Below are positions 1 to 5,755 of a DNA stretch of 5,920 nt, one piece after another. A model generated the notes under the pieces. The model did no database searches. It was not told where the DNA came from and saw nothing but the letters and a program-made list of their open reading frames with translations. The position numbers and the translations under genes were made by a program. The stretch comes from Pedobacter sp. UBA1654 (lineage in GTDB: Bacteria; Bacteroidota; Bacteroidia; Sphingobacteriales; Sphingobacteriaceae), in assembly GCA_002320935.1 (NCBI GenBank), contig DCLG01000082.1, forward strand, positions 67,628 to 73,547, read 5' to 3'. Each line of letters begins with the position of its first letter. The first letter of the stretch is position 1.

Positions 1-42
1 TTTATCTTCAACAATGTAATAGGAAATGCGGATGGGGTATAA
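1..42 (+). CDS. Possible 3' end of an unidentified plus-strand gene
   Basis: Frame 1 is open from the window edge to a TAA at 40..42 and reads FIFNNVIGNADGV. The stop lies 5 nt before the hairpin at 47..108, whose right side on the plus strand is T-rich, so the hairpin could end this transcript as well as rpmH. Only 13 residues are visible and I do not recognise the protein. An open stretch this short is easily due to chance, so this is a weak call based on position. Confidence 0.22.
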   Translation, partial: FIFNNVIGNADGV

Positions 43-46
43 CAAA

Positions 47-108
47 AAAGAAGAACCGTTTTTAAATAGCAGGTCTAAATACTTCCTGCTACATAACCGT
101 TCTTCTTT
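47..108 (-). terminator. Hairpin terminator downstream of rpmH, possibly bidirectional
   Basis: Two nested stems are visible. AAAGAAGAAC (47..56) pairs perfectly with GTTCTTCTTT (99..108), and TAGCAGG (67..73) pairs with CCTGCTA (85..91) around an 11-nt loop. The segments between the stems pair only partly. On the minus strand the 3' arm is followed by a T-rich run (TTCTTCTTTTTTG), as expected of a Rho-independent terminator for rpmH. The plus-strand side is also T-rich, so it may act both ways. Confidence 0.72.
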
Positions 109-125
109 ATTAAATGTTTTCATGC

Positions 126-185
126 TTTGATTGCAATGGTACAGATACAGCTTATCTGCTTTACACTATACGTGCTGCAATCAAA
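126..185 (-). repeat. Nested inverted repeat abutting the rpmH stop codon
   Basis: A perfect 10-bp inverted repeat, TTTGATTGCA (126..135) and TGCAATCAAA (176..185), encloses 40 nt. Inside it lies a second hairpin, CAGATA (142..147) with TATCTG (153..158) around a 5-nt loop. On the minus strand the outer stem starts at the base after the rpmH stop codon. No T-run follows the outer stem, so it does not look like a terminator. It could be an RNA stability or processing element, or part of a small RNA. The pairing is directly visible and any role is inference. Confidence 0.5.
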
Positions 186-344
186 TTATGCTTTGTGACG
201 ACGTTCGTCAGACACTGATAATTTCTTTCTTCCTTTTGCACGACGAGAAGCTAATACTCTTCTACCGTTTGCTGTAGCCATTCTTTCGCGGAAGCCGTGT
301 TTATTTCTTCTCTTTCTTTGCGAAGGTTGGAATGTTCTTTTCAT
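186..344 (-). CDS. rpmH: Large ribosomal subunit protein bL34
   Basis: This 52-residue, very basic protein starts [19 protein letters not shown] and contains [11 protein letters not shown] and [13 protein letters not shown], the near-invariant bL34 sequence. The protein binds 23S rRNA in the large ribosomal subunit. Its length matches the family. The start at 344 is fixed by the conserved MKRTFQPS beginning. A TAnnTTTG promoter lies about 40 bp upstream and a hairpin terminator lies downstream, so it can form its own short transcript. In many bacteria rnpA follows rpmH directly, but no rnpA is present in the 185 nt available here. The upstream neighbour is the LytTR regulator, 105 nt away on the same strand. 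Confidence 0.97.
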   Translation of the reverse strand: MKRTFQPSQRKRRNKHGFRERMATANGRRVLASRRAKGRKKLSVSDERRHKA

Positions 345-385
345 AACTGTATGATATCTTAACTGTATTTTTTAAATAAGAAGTG

Positions 386-417
386 CAAATATAGTTTGAT
401 TTTGTTTTAAATGCAAA
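386..417 (-). promoter_or_regulatory. Bacteroidota-type promoter of rpmH
   Basis: On the minus strand, TATATTTG (386..393) exactly matches the -7 consensus TAnnTTTG of the Bacteroidota primary sigma factor. A TTG of the -33 element sits at 414..416 with a 20-nt spacer, the expected distance. The predicted transcription start is near 379, giving a leader of about 35 nt before the rpmH ATG. The leader is A/T-rich with no clear Shine-Dalgarno sequence, as is common in this phylum. Confidence 0.7.
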
Positions 418-449
418 TAGTTTAATAAGCCCATTTGATTTAATATACT

Positions 450-1181
450 TTAAATACCCAGTAGGGCCTTTAGCTTGATGTACCCACTTTTACTTACAGG
501 AAGCCACAAGCCTGATTTAAGCAGCACTACATAATTTTCTTTCTCTTTCAACTCAATTCTAGAAGCTTGATTCAAGTTTATGATATAAGACCGGTGAACA
601 CGGATGAACTGCGCCGGGTCGAGGACGTTTTCAAAGAAGGTCATTGTTTTATTCTTGAAGAAAGCCCCATCAGCAGTGCTAATTTTCACCTGATCATCAT
701 CTGCTTCAATATAATGAATGTCTGCCGCAGGAATGATCTTGATACTCCGATCAACCTTTACCACTACCCTATTGCTCGGTGCAGCATAAAGGGCAGAATC
801 TAATAACTCAGCTGTATTCTGGACATTTTCATCTTTTAACTTCAGCTTCTTCAAGGCTTGGTCAAACCTACCTTTTTCAATAGGCTTAAGCAGGTAATCA
901 ACTGCATTCACATCGAATGCCTTGATGGCAAACTCGTCAAAAGCTGTTGTAAAGATTACGTTAGGCCGGCGTTCCACCAGTTCTAGCATTTCAAAACCAC
1001 TGATCTTAGGCATCTGAACATCAAGAAATATCAGGTCGGGCTCATGTTGAGCAATAGCTTTGAGCCCTTCGAAGCCGTCTTTACATTCCGCAACAATTTC
1101 TATTTCCGGGTGATCCGCAAGATAATACCTGATGATATCTCTTGCAAGTGGCTCATCATCAATTAAAATAGTTTTTATCAT
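450..1181 (-). CDS. LytTR-family response regulator
   Basis: This 243-residue DNA-binding response regulator is of the LytR/AlgR type. Residues 1 to about 118 form a receiver domain with the acidic pocket D8/D9, phosphoacceptor D54 (in IFLDVQMP), T79 in FTTA and K99 in LLKP, so all catalytic positions are present. After a short linker, residues about 138-240 form a LytTR domain, including the typical RVHRSYIIN segment at 194-202. LytTR domains bind pairs of short direct repeats about two helical turns apart. The gene overlaps the 3' end of the kinase gene by 23 nt, which indicates a cognate pair and probable translational coupling. I see no terminator between its stop and rpmH. The regulon cannot be told from the protein, but an operator candidate lies upstream of its own operon at 3049..3077. 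Confidence 0.95.
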   Translation of the reverse strand: MIKTILIDDEPLARDIIRYYLADHPEIEIVAECKDGFEGLKAIAQHEPDLIFLDVQMPKISGFEMLELVERRPNVIFTTAFDEFAIKAFDVNAVDYLLKPIEKGRFDQALKKLKLKDENVQNTAELLDSALYAAPSNRVVVKVDRSIKIIPAADIHYIEADDDQVKISTADGAFFKNKTMTFFENVLDPAQFIRVHRSYIINLNQASRIELKEKENYVVLLKSGLWLPVSKSGYIKLKALLGI

Positions 1182-2214
1182 GTTGAGGGATGCTAATTGT
1201 TGTTATAAATACTTTTTCTGAGGTTGCTTCGGTTTTGATCAGGCTATTGTCTGCGAACAACAAATATAATCTTCTTCTGATTGCAGACAAGCCAAAGCCA
1301 GTTCCAGAATCCGTCTTCACTGCAGGATCAAATGGATTTTTAACAGTCACCTTCAGCATGTGGTCAACTAAGCTAACATCAACAGAAATGGTGATGGCTT
1401 CAGAAGTGTTATACAATCCAAATTTAATTGCATTTTCGATCACTGGCTGAAGGATGGTCCCAGGAAGCTTTTGTTCCAGGCTAGCTTCGTCTACGGTGAT
1501 TTCCACCTGCAGGCGGTGACTAAACCGCACCTTCTCAATATCCAAATACAATTGTATATACTCCATCTCCTCTTCCACACTTACCCAGGTATCGTCATCA
1601 CGTTTTAGTGTTCCCCGAAGAAAAGCAGCCAGTTTAGTGATCATGGTGCCTGCTTCTTTGGGATTTACAATCGTCAATGCAAACACGGAGTTGAGGCTGT
1701 TAAAAAGAAAATGAGGCTGAAGCTGATGTCTGAGCTTGTTCAATTCAGCTTCCTTAGCTAAATTCTGCACCTGATAAAATCGCTCCTGCATATAAGCTTG
1801 TTCCTCGAGTTTATACCAGAGTATATTCGCCAGGGCACACCAGGACAGGAATACAAAAAAAATAAGGAACCTAATTGGCAGCGACAATGCAAGGAATATC
1901 TGATAGGACTCATCAGGAATTAGGTAGTCTAAGCTTACATGGTTAAGGCTTAGGAGCACAAGTGAGATCACCAGCGATATAAAAAGCATGTACAGCGTTG
2001 CCTGCTTTTTAGGTTGATAATAGCCTAGTATGTTGCTGATTACCACGCAGGCTAAAGCCAACATTAAACTTGTAACCGCTGCATCAGTAGCTGAATGATG
2101 AAGGTTAAGATGTAATACCAAATGAAATAAAATGAACGTGAGCGCAGTCCAGCCTAAGAGAATTGGTATTGCAATCTGCTGGACCTTCTTTAATGATAAG
2201 GGCCTGGTAGTCAT
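1159..2214 (-). CDS. LytS-type sensor histidine kinase, 4 TM segments
   Basis: This 351-residue membrane histidine kinase belongs to the family with the QPHFLFN phosphorylation motif. Four hydrophobic segments (about 14-34, 45-64, 72-90 and 106-132) form the N-terminal half with only short loops, so there is no extracellular sensor domain and the signal is probably sensed in the membrane or from a partner. A helical linker (about 134-160) leads to QPHFLFN at 166-172 with phospho-acceptor H168. The ATPase domain has an N-box (LQPVIENAIKFG, 255-266) and a G-box (GTGFGLSAIRRRL, 304-316), so it looks active. Its start is 2 nt after the stop of the LiaF-like gene and its end overlaps the regulator start, making an obvious operon. 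The kinase should phosphorylate the LytTR regulator. By analogy with LiaF-LiaS, the LiaF-like protein may control it, but that is inference because LiaS belongs to a different kinase family. Confidence 0.94.
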   Translation of the reverse strand: MTTRPLSLKKVQQIAIPILLGWTALTFILFHLVLHLNLHHSATDAAVTSLMLALACVVISNILGYYQPKKQATLYMLFISLVISLVLLSLNHVSLDYLIPDESYQIFLALSLPIRFLIFFVFLSWCALANILWYKLEEQAYMQERFYQVQNLAKEAELNKLRHQLQPHFLFNSLNSVFALTIVNPKEAGTMITKLAAFLRGTLKRDDDTWVSVEEEMEYIQLYLDIEKVRFSHRLQVEITVDEASLEQKLPGTILQPVIENAIKFGLYNTSEAITISVDVSLVDHMLKVTVKNPFDPAVKTDSGTGFGLSAIRRRLYLLFADNSLIKTEATSEKVFITTISIPQHDKNYFN

Positions 2215-2216
2215 AA

Positions 2217-2972
2217 CTAAAAGTTTCTGATATCCACTCCGCCGAATAAAGCAACGCCTTTTAATATAACGACTTTCCTAGGTTCACCCTGATATGGCAT
2301 CAGTGCTCTTTTATCATCTATGCCACCGAAAACTGCCGTAACTTCATTCCTGACTTCCCAACTTGGAGGAATGATAATTTTCACACCTCCAAACACTGCA
2401 ACTACATCAATTATAATGGTCCCTTCAAAATTTGACTGGGAGAGATTTAAATCACAACCTCCAAATACAGCTACTACCTCACCACCTTTTAGATTGTGGG
2501 ACACAATATTATGGTGACCACCACTAAATACATTTACCAATTCGATGACATCATAGTCAGACCTGTTAGGTGGCGTATCGGATGCTGGATTAATCGGCGG
2601 GGTAGCATCAATCATTTCGTTTTCCGGATTCTTATGCCTGGGACGCCAAGCTTTAGGAGAAAGTATCAGATACAAACCAAGAACTGTTAATCCAATTGGA
2701 AACGCATACCTGCCAAAGCTATAATCGGTAATATTTTGTAGGGTGAAGTACGCCCCAACCAGCACCAGCGCAAGCCAACCCCCACCCGCAAAATTTCTTT
2801 TCACACCTATGATCAGTCCTAAAACAAGTAAGAACGTATGCCAGGTAAAAAGCCAGTCAAATAAGTAGATTCCGAAATTCTTAAGTAAAAAGTTTACTCC
2901 AATTAAGAGAATCAATAAGCCTACACCTACCCTGTAGATCCTGCTGTTGTTTGTTCTGTCGTAAGTTTCCAT
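2217..2972 (-). CDS. LiaF-like membrane protein with VFGG-repeat C-terminal domain
   Basis: The protein has 251 residues. The N-terminal half has four hydrophobic segments (about 15-30, 40-57, 65-78 and 90-104) resembling the LiaI/LiaF-type transmembrane region. A polar, proline-rich linker follows (about 106-140). Residues 141-251 form a beta-rich domain with a recurring hydrophobic-FGG motif: VFSGG at 148, VFGG at 169, 193 and 214, and LFGG at 242. This pattern is typical of the LiaF-like C-terminal domain, once called cell wall-active antibiotics response protein. In Firmicutes, LiaF restrains the kinase LiaS until the envelope is damaged. Here the gene comes first in an operon with a histidine kinase and its regulator, 2 nt before the kinase start, which fits an accessory sensing or modulating role. 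The stimulus is unknown. The family assignment is firm and the role is inference. Confidence 0.87.
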   Translation of the reverse strand: METYDRTNNSRIYRVGVGLLILLIGVNFLLKNFGIYLFDWLFTWHTFLLVLGLIIGVKRNFAGGGWLALVLVGAYFTLQNITDYSFGRYAFPIGLTVLGLYLILSPKAWRPRHKNPENEMIDATPPINPASDTPPNRSDYDVIELVNVFSGGHHNIVSHNLKGGEVVAVFGGCDLNLSQSNFEGTIIIDVVAVFGGVKIIIPPSWEVRNEVTAVFGGIDDKRALMPYQGEPRKVVILKGVALFGGVDIRNF

Positions 2973-2989
2973 GATCTTTGAATATGTGT

Positions 2990-2997
2990 CAAATGTA
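2990..2997 (-). promoter_or_regulatory. Likely -7 box for the LiaF-like/kinase/regulator operon
   Basis: On the minus strand TACATTTG is an exact TAnnTTTG match, 17 nt before the ATG of the LiaF-like gene. It predicts a leader of about 10 nt. The -33 element is poor: ATG instead of TTG, 19 nt upstream. A weak -33 element is what one might expect of a promoter that needs an activator, and the repeat pair at 3049..3077 lies upstream. Confidence is moderate because the -7 motif alone is short. Confidence 0.45.
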
Positions 2998-3048
2998 AAT
3001 CAGAACAAACACTATACATATATTAAAGCAGGGAGCACGAGGAAAGCA

Positions 3049-3077
3049 CCGGTAAAAGTTGGAAATTTGCCGGTAAA
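3049..3077 (-). promoter_or_regulatory. Tandem TTTACCGG repeats, candidate LytTR operator
   Basis: The 8-bp sequence TTTACCGG (minus strand) occurs exactly at 3070..3077 and 3049..3056, a period of 21 bp with a 13-bp spacer. LytTR regulators such as AgrA recognise two direct repeats of about 9 bp separated by about 12 bp, so the geometry fits. The pair lies roughly 66 to 94 bp upstream of the predicted start of the operon that encodes a LytTR regulator, between that operon and the mscL stop. The repeat is seen directly and binding is inference. Confidence 0.45.
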
Positions 3078-3081
3078 CAGA

Positions 3082-3540
3082 TTACAACTTTGGTCTTGAT
3101 TTTAGAAGATCCCGAATTTCCGATAGCAGAACTTCCTCTTTACTCGGCGGCACAATCACAGGTGGAACCGGTTCAGCTTCTTGCCGACGCTTAAGTGTAT
3201 TAATTGCTTTTACCATCAAAAAGATAATGAAAGCTAAAATCAGAAAGTTGATCACCTCAGTTGCGAAGTTACCCCAGGCAAAAACAGGTCCAACAGCTTT
3301 CGCTTCTTCAAGGGAGGCATTTGGATGAGTGGCGACAAACTCCCGCACTTTCGAATTCAAGGGAACAAAGAGATTTACAAACCCTTTATTGCCAATCAGG
3401 ATACTTATTGGTGGCATAATCAGATCATTAACAGTTGAGTTGACAATCTTACCAAAAGCACCACCAATAATAACGCCGACTGCCAGGTCGATAACATTCC
3501 CCTTGATGGCAAATTCTTTAAATTCCTTAATAAAGCCCAT
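3082..3540 (-). CDS. mscL: Large-conductance mechanosensitive channel MscL
   Basis: This inner-membrane channel opens under high membrane tension and releases solutes during osmotic downshock. From the chosen start the protein has 152 residues and begins [20 protein letters not shown], the conserved MscL N-terminus. TM1 spans about 15-45 ([13 protein letters not shown], then NDLIMPP). A loop at about 50-88 follows, then TM2 at about 90-113. A basic cluster (KRRQ) and a proline-rich stretch lead to the C-terminal amphipathic helix [14 protein letters not shown], which forms the cytoplasmic bundle. The frame stays open to an upstream ATG at 3573 that would add 11 residues. I reject that start because the family begins at MGF and a possible -7 box falls inside the extension. 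The gene is divergent from rpoN and appears to be a single-gene unit. I see no good terminator downstream. Confidence 0.96.
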   Translation of the reverse strand: MGFIKEFKEFAIKGNVIDLAVGVIIGGAFGKIVNSTVNDLIMPPISILIGNKGFVNLFVPLNSKVREFVATHPNASLEEAKAVGPVFAWGNFATEVINFLILAFIIFLMVKAINTLKRRQEAEPVPPVIVPPSKEEVLLSEIRDLLKSRPKL

Positions 3541-3558
3541 AGATTTTTTATTTAATGA

Positions 3559-3566
3559 CAAATGTG
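3559..3566 (-). promoter_or_regulatory. Possible -7 box of mscL
   Basis: CACATTTG on the minus strand matches TAnnTTTG except at the first base, 18 nt before the mscL ATG. No convincing -33 TTG lies at the right distance. A 7-bp-arm inverted repeat at 3574..3590 sits just upstream. This is a weak call made mostly from position. Confidence 0.25.
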
Positions 3567-3573
3567 ATGACAA

Positions 3574-3590
3574 AGTAATTATAAATTACT
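3574..3590. repeat. Palindrome AGTAATT-ATA-AATTACT upstream of mscL
   Basis: Perfect 7-bp arms flank a 3-bp centre, in the divergent mscL/rpoN intergenic region and just upstream of the possible mscL -7 box. The position would suit a dimeric repressor or activator site. The sequence is almost all A/T, so a chance origin is quite possible. Confidence 0.3.
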
Positions 3591-3636
3591 AACAAATAAT
3601 TAAACGCAGACCAACATAATGTTCCAATTCACAATA

Positions 3637-3646
3637 AAGGCGCCTT
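3637..3646. repeat. 10-bp palindrome AAGGCGCCTT upstream of rpoN
   Basis: This perfect palindrome is GC-rich in a very AT-rich intergenic region. It lies 29 bp upstream of the better rpoN -7 box, where a -33 element or an operator would sit. A smaller palindrome, AACAT-A-ATGTT, lies at 3613..3623. No function can be assigned from sequence. Confidence 0.25.
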
Positions 3647-3675
3647 CAGTTAGTTTATATCTTAAACCAAATGCC

Positions 3676-3706
3676 TATTTTTGGCACGGGTATAAAAATA
3701 CTTTTG
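3676..3706 (+). promoter_or_regulatory. Two TAnnTTTG boxes before rpoN
   Basis: TATTTTTG (3676..3683) and TACTTTTG (3699..3706) both match the Bacteroidota -7 consensus exactly. The first predicts a start near 3690 and a leader of about 23 nt before the ATG at 3713. The second is only 6 nt from that ATG and would give an almost leaderless message. For the first box a TTT, not a full TTG, lies about 19 nt upstream. Both boxes fall downstream of the ATG at 3671, which argues against that codon as the start. Confidence 0.4.
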
Positions 3707-3712
3707 TGCAAT

Positions 3713-5185
3713 ATGCTAAAACAACATTTACAACAAAAATTACTTCAGAAACTATCTCCCCAACAGATACAATTTATAAAGTTACTGCAGGTACCAACAG
3801 TTGCATTAGATACTCGAATTAAAGAAGAACTCGAAGAGAATCCCGCGCTTGAAGACCCAAGCTTGATGGTTGCAGATGAACCTGTTAGTGAGTACGATGA
3901 TCTGAATGACAGCCCGGATGATTTCGACGCAAGCGCAAAAGAAGAAAACACAGACGAGTTTAACGTCGAAGATTACCTTCAAGACGACAACCTGAACGAT
4001 TATAGCACATCATACAGTAATGGCGATGACGACGAGGAAAAAAAGGAAACTCCAATTGCCATAGAGAGCACCTTTTTTGAGAGCCTTCAGGAACAATTAG
4101 ACCTTGTACCACTATCAAATAATGATTTCATCGTCGGAAAACAAATCATTGGAAGCTTAGATGATGACGGATATCTCCGCCGGCCGATTACCTCGATGAT
4201 AGATGATCTTGCATTTTCTCAGAATGTAATTGTTGAAGAAGAAGATGTTCTGGAGATGCTTAAAGTGATTCAGAGTTTCGACCCTCCCGGCATTGCAGCT
4301 CGAGACCTACAAGAGTGTCTTACGCTTCAATTAAAACGTAAAGATATATCAAACCCGATCATTCAGAAAGCAATCGTGATTGTTGAAAACTATCTTGACG
4401 AGTTTACAAGAAAGCACTATGATAAGCTTGAAAAATCATTGGGGTTGAACAGCGAAGATCTTAAAGAAATAATTAATGAGATTTTAAGGCTAAATCCTAA
4501 GCCAGGTGACTCCAACCAGGTGACTACAAAGCAGTTACAGGTGATTCCAGACTTTCACATTTCTAACAATGACGGTGTCCTGATCCTAACGTTAAACTCC
4601 AAGAATGCACCGGAATTACGTGTTAGTAGATCATACATTGACATGTTTGAACATTATGACAAGTCGGCTCAAAAAGACAAAAAACTTAAAGAAGCAGTTC
4701 AGTTTGTAAAACAGAAGTTAGACTCCGCAAAATGGTTTATCGATGCCATTAAGCAGCGGCAGCAAACGCTTCTAAAAACTATGAACGCAATTATGCAATA
4801 TCAATACGAGTACCTGTTAACAGGCGACGAACGAAAAATGCGTCCAATGATTTTGAAGGATATTGCAGACAAGATCGATATGGATATATCTACAGTGTCT
4901 CGCGTAGCAAACTCCAAATATGTTCAGACAGAATTTGGAACATTTCTGCTCAAGTCTTTCTTTTCAGAAGCAATTCAAACCGAGAGCGGAGAAGAAGTGT
5001 CCAATAAGGAAGTCAAAAAGATTCTTGAGGATTGTATCAGTAACGAAGACAAACGAAAGCCACTTGCCGATGAAAAGCTGACTGATATTTTGAAAGAAAG
5101 AGGCTATAATATTGCAAGAAGAACCGTTGCAAAATATCGTGAACAGATGAACATTCCTGTTGCAAGATTAAGGAAGGAACTATAA
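3713..5185 (+). CDS. rpoN: RNA polymerase sigma-54 factor RpoN
   Basis: Sigma-54 directs RNA polymerase to -24/-12 promoters and needs AAA+ activators to open DNA. From the chosen start the protein has 490 residues, a normal length. Region I (about 1-47) is the Q/L-rich activator-responsive segment, with QQKLLQKLSPQQIQ and IKLLQ. Region II (about 47-112) is highly acidic and variable. The core-binding domain follows (about 115-310, with SLDDDGYL and FDPPGIAARDLQECL). The helix-turn-helix region is at about 381-409 (LKDIADKIDMDISTVSRV). The RpoN box ARRTVAKYRE is at 468-477 and contacts the -24 element. The C-terminus IPVARLRKEL is intact. The frame is open to an ATG at 3671, adding 14 residues. 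I prefer 3713 because homologues begin MLKQ and -7 boxes lie in the extension. No sigma-54 activator gene is in the window. Confidence 0.97.
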   Translation: MLKQHLQQKLLQKLSPQQIQFIKLLQVPTVALDTRIKEELEENPALEDPSLMVADEPVSEYDDLNDSPDDFDASAKEENTDEFNVEDYLQDDNLNDYSTSYSNGDDDEEKKETPIAIESTFFESLQEQLDLVPLSNNDFIVGKQIIGSLDDDGYLRRPITSMIDDLAFSQNVIVEEEDVLEMLKVIQSFDPPGIAARDLQECLTLQLKRKDISNPIIQKAIVIVENYLDEFTRKHYDKLEKSLGLNSEDLKEIINEILRLNPKPGDSNQVTTKQLQVIPDFHISNNDGVLILTLNSKNAPELRVSRSYIDMFEHYDKSAQKDKKLKEAVQFVKQKLDSAKWFIDAIKQRQQTLLKTMNAIMQYQYEYLLTGDERKMRPMILKDIADKIDMDISTVSRVANSKYVQTEFGTFLLKSFFSEAIQTESGEEVSNKEVKKILEDCISNEDKRKPLADEKLTDILKERGYNIARRTVAKYREQMNIPVARLRKEL

Positions 5186-5221
5186 TTAAAAAGCCATGAA
5201 AGTTTTCATGGCTTTTTAATT
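5184..5221. terminator. Bidirectional terminator between rpoN and the response regulator
   Basis: A perfect 18-bp inverted repeat, AATTAAAAAGCCATGAAA (5184..5201) and its complement (5204..5221), has a GC-containing core (GCCATG) flanked by A and T runs. It overlaps the last bases of the rpoN stop codon and ends 1 nt before the stop of the convergent response regulator at 5223. On either strand the 3' arm ends in a five-T run, so it can terminate both transcripts. Confidence 0.93.
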
Positions 5222-5222
5222 G

Positions 5223-5687
5223 CTAAGGCAGCAGATCCTGCTGCAGTAGTTCTTCAATTTTCTTGTTTGTTTCTAAGATGCGTTGGGTAAGATCTTTCTT
5301 TTCTTTTCTTAAAGAATAGATATCATATGCTTTTTGAACATGAATGCGTAGATCGTCTTCCATCCAGGGCTTTTGAATATATTTATATACCTTGCCCTTA
5401 TTAATAGCATCAATTACGGCATTAATATCAGCGAAGCCGGTCATCAGAATACGAATGGGTTCAGGAAATTCATCGAGTATGGACTCTAAGAACTCAATCC
5501 CTGTAGTGACAGGCATCCGTTGATCCGTTAGTATCACATGAATATCCTCAGTTTCGAGGATTTTCCGACCTTCTACTGCAGACTCGGCAAGGAAAATATT
5601 GAACTGGCGTCTAAAACCAGCTCTGAAAGCATTTAAATTATGTACTTCATCATCTATATACAGAACATTAATTGGAGTCGCGCTCAT
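5223..5687 (-). CDS. Single receiver-domain response regulator with helical tail
   Basis: The protein has 154 residues. Residues 5 to about 122 form a receiver domain with acidic pocket D12/D13, phosphoacceptor D55 in LTDQRMP, T83 in LMTGF and K106 in QKPW, so phosphorylation should work. The DQRMP, TGIEFLE and KPW motifs resemble receivers of RpfG-like (HD-GYP) regulators. Here no output domain follows, only a charged helix at about 123-150 that may form a coiled coil. It therefore probably acts through protein contact or as a phosphotransfer intermediate. The gene converges on rpoN and shares its terminator. A paralogous gene lies 68 nt upstream on the same strand, so the two may be co-transcribed. 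The partner kinase is not in the window. A functional link to sigma-54 is not shown by the sequence. Confidence 0.9.
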   Translation of the reverse strand: MSATPINVLYIDDEVHNLNAFRAGFRRQFNIFLAESAVEGRKILETEDIHVILTDQRMPVTTGIEFLESILDEFPEPIRILMTGFADINAVIDAINKGKVYKYIQKPWMEDDLRIHVQKAYDIYSLRKEKKDLTQRILETNKKIEELLQQDLLP

Positions 5688-5755
5688 TTAAATTTATAAG
5701 ATTTGGGTTGTTAATTTGCCTGTAAAAACCAGTTACATGACCAGGTTAGTTCACT

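Noticed and set aside
567..1450. Open plus-strand frames at 567..803 and 1190..1450 opposite the response regulator and kinase.
   Set aside because: They are antisense to well-supported genes with intact catalytic motifs; no promoter or recognisable protein was seen.
2320..2690. Open frames on the plus strand opposite the LiaF-like gene.
   Set aside because: They lie fully antisense to a gene with clear family features, and their translations mirror its repeated VFGG coding pattern. They have no independent support.
3048..3074. ACCGG and CCGGT could form a hairpin terminator for mscL.
   Set aside because: The stem is only 5 bp with a 17-nt loop, there is no T-run, and it follows from CCGG being self-complementary within the direct repeats.
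3541..3573. An 11-residue N-terminal extension of MscL from an ATG at 3573.
   Set aside because: MscL proteins begin at the [11 protein letters not shown] segment, and the extension overlaps the probable promoter region.
3681..3697. TTGGCACG upstream of rpoN resembles the -24 element of a sigma-54 promoter, suggesting autoregulation.
   Set aside because: The -12 element is missing: at the required spacing the sequence is TAAAA instead of TTGCA/T. The match is to half a site only.
5720..5755. A possible terminator between the two receiver genes (AACC...GGTT followed by TTTTTA on the minus strand).
   Set aside because: Only a 4-bp continuous stem forms, with mismatches inside, too weak to call. 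It does not exclude co-transcription of the two genes.
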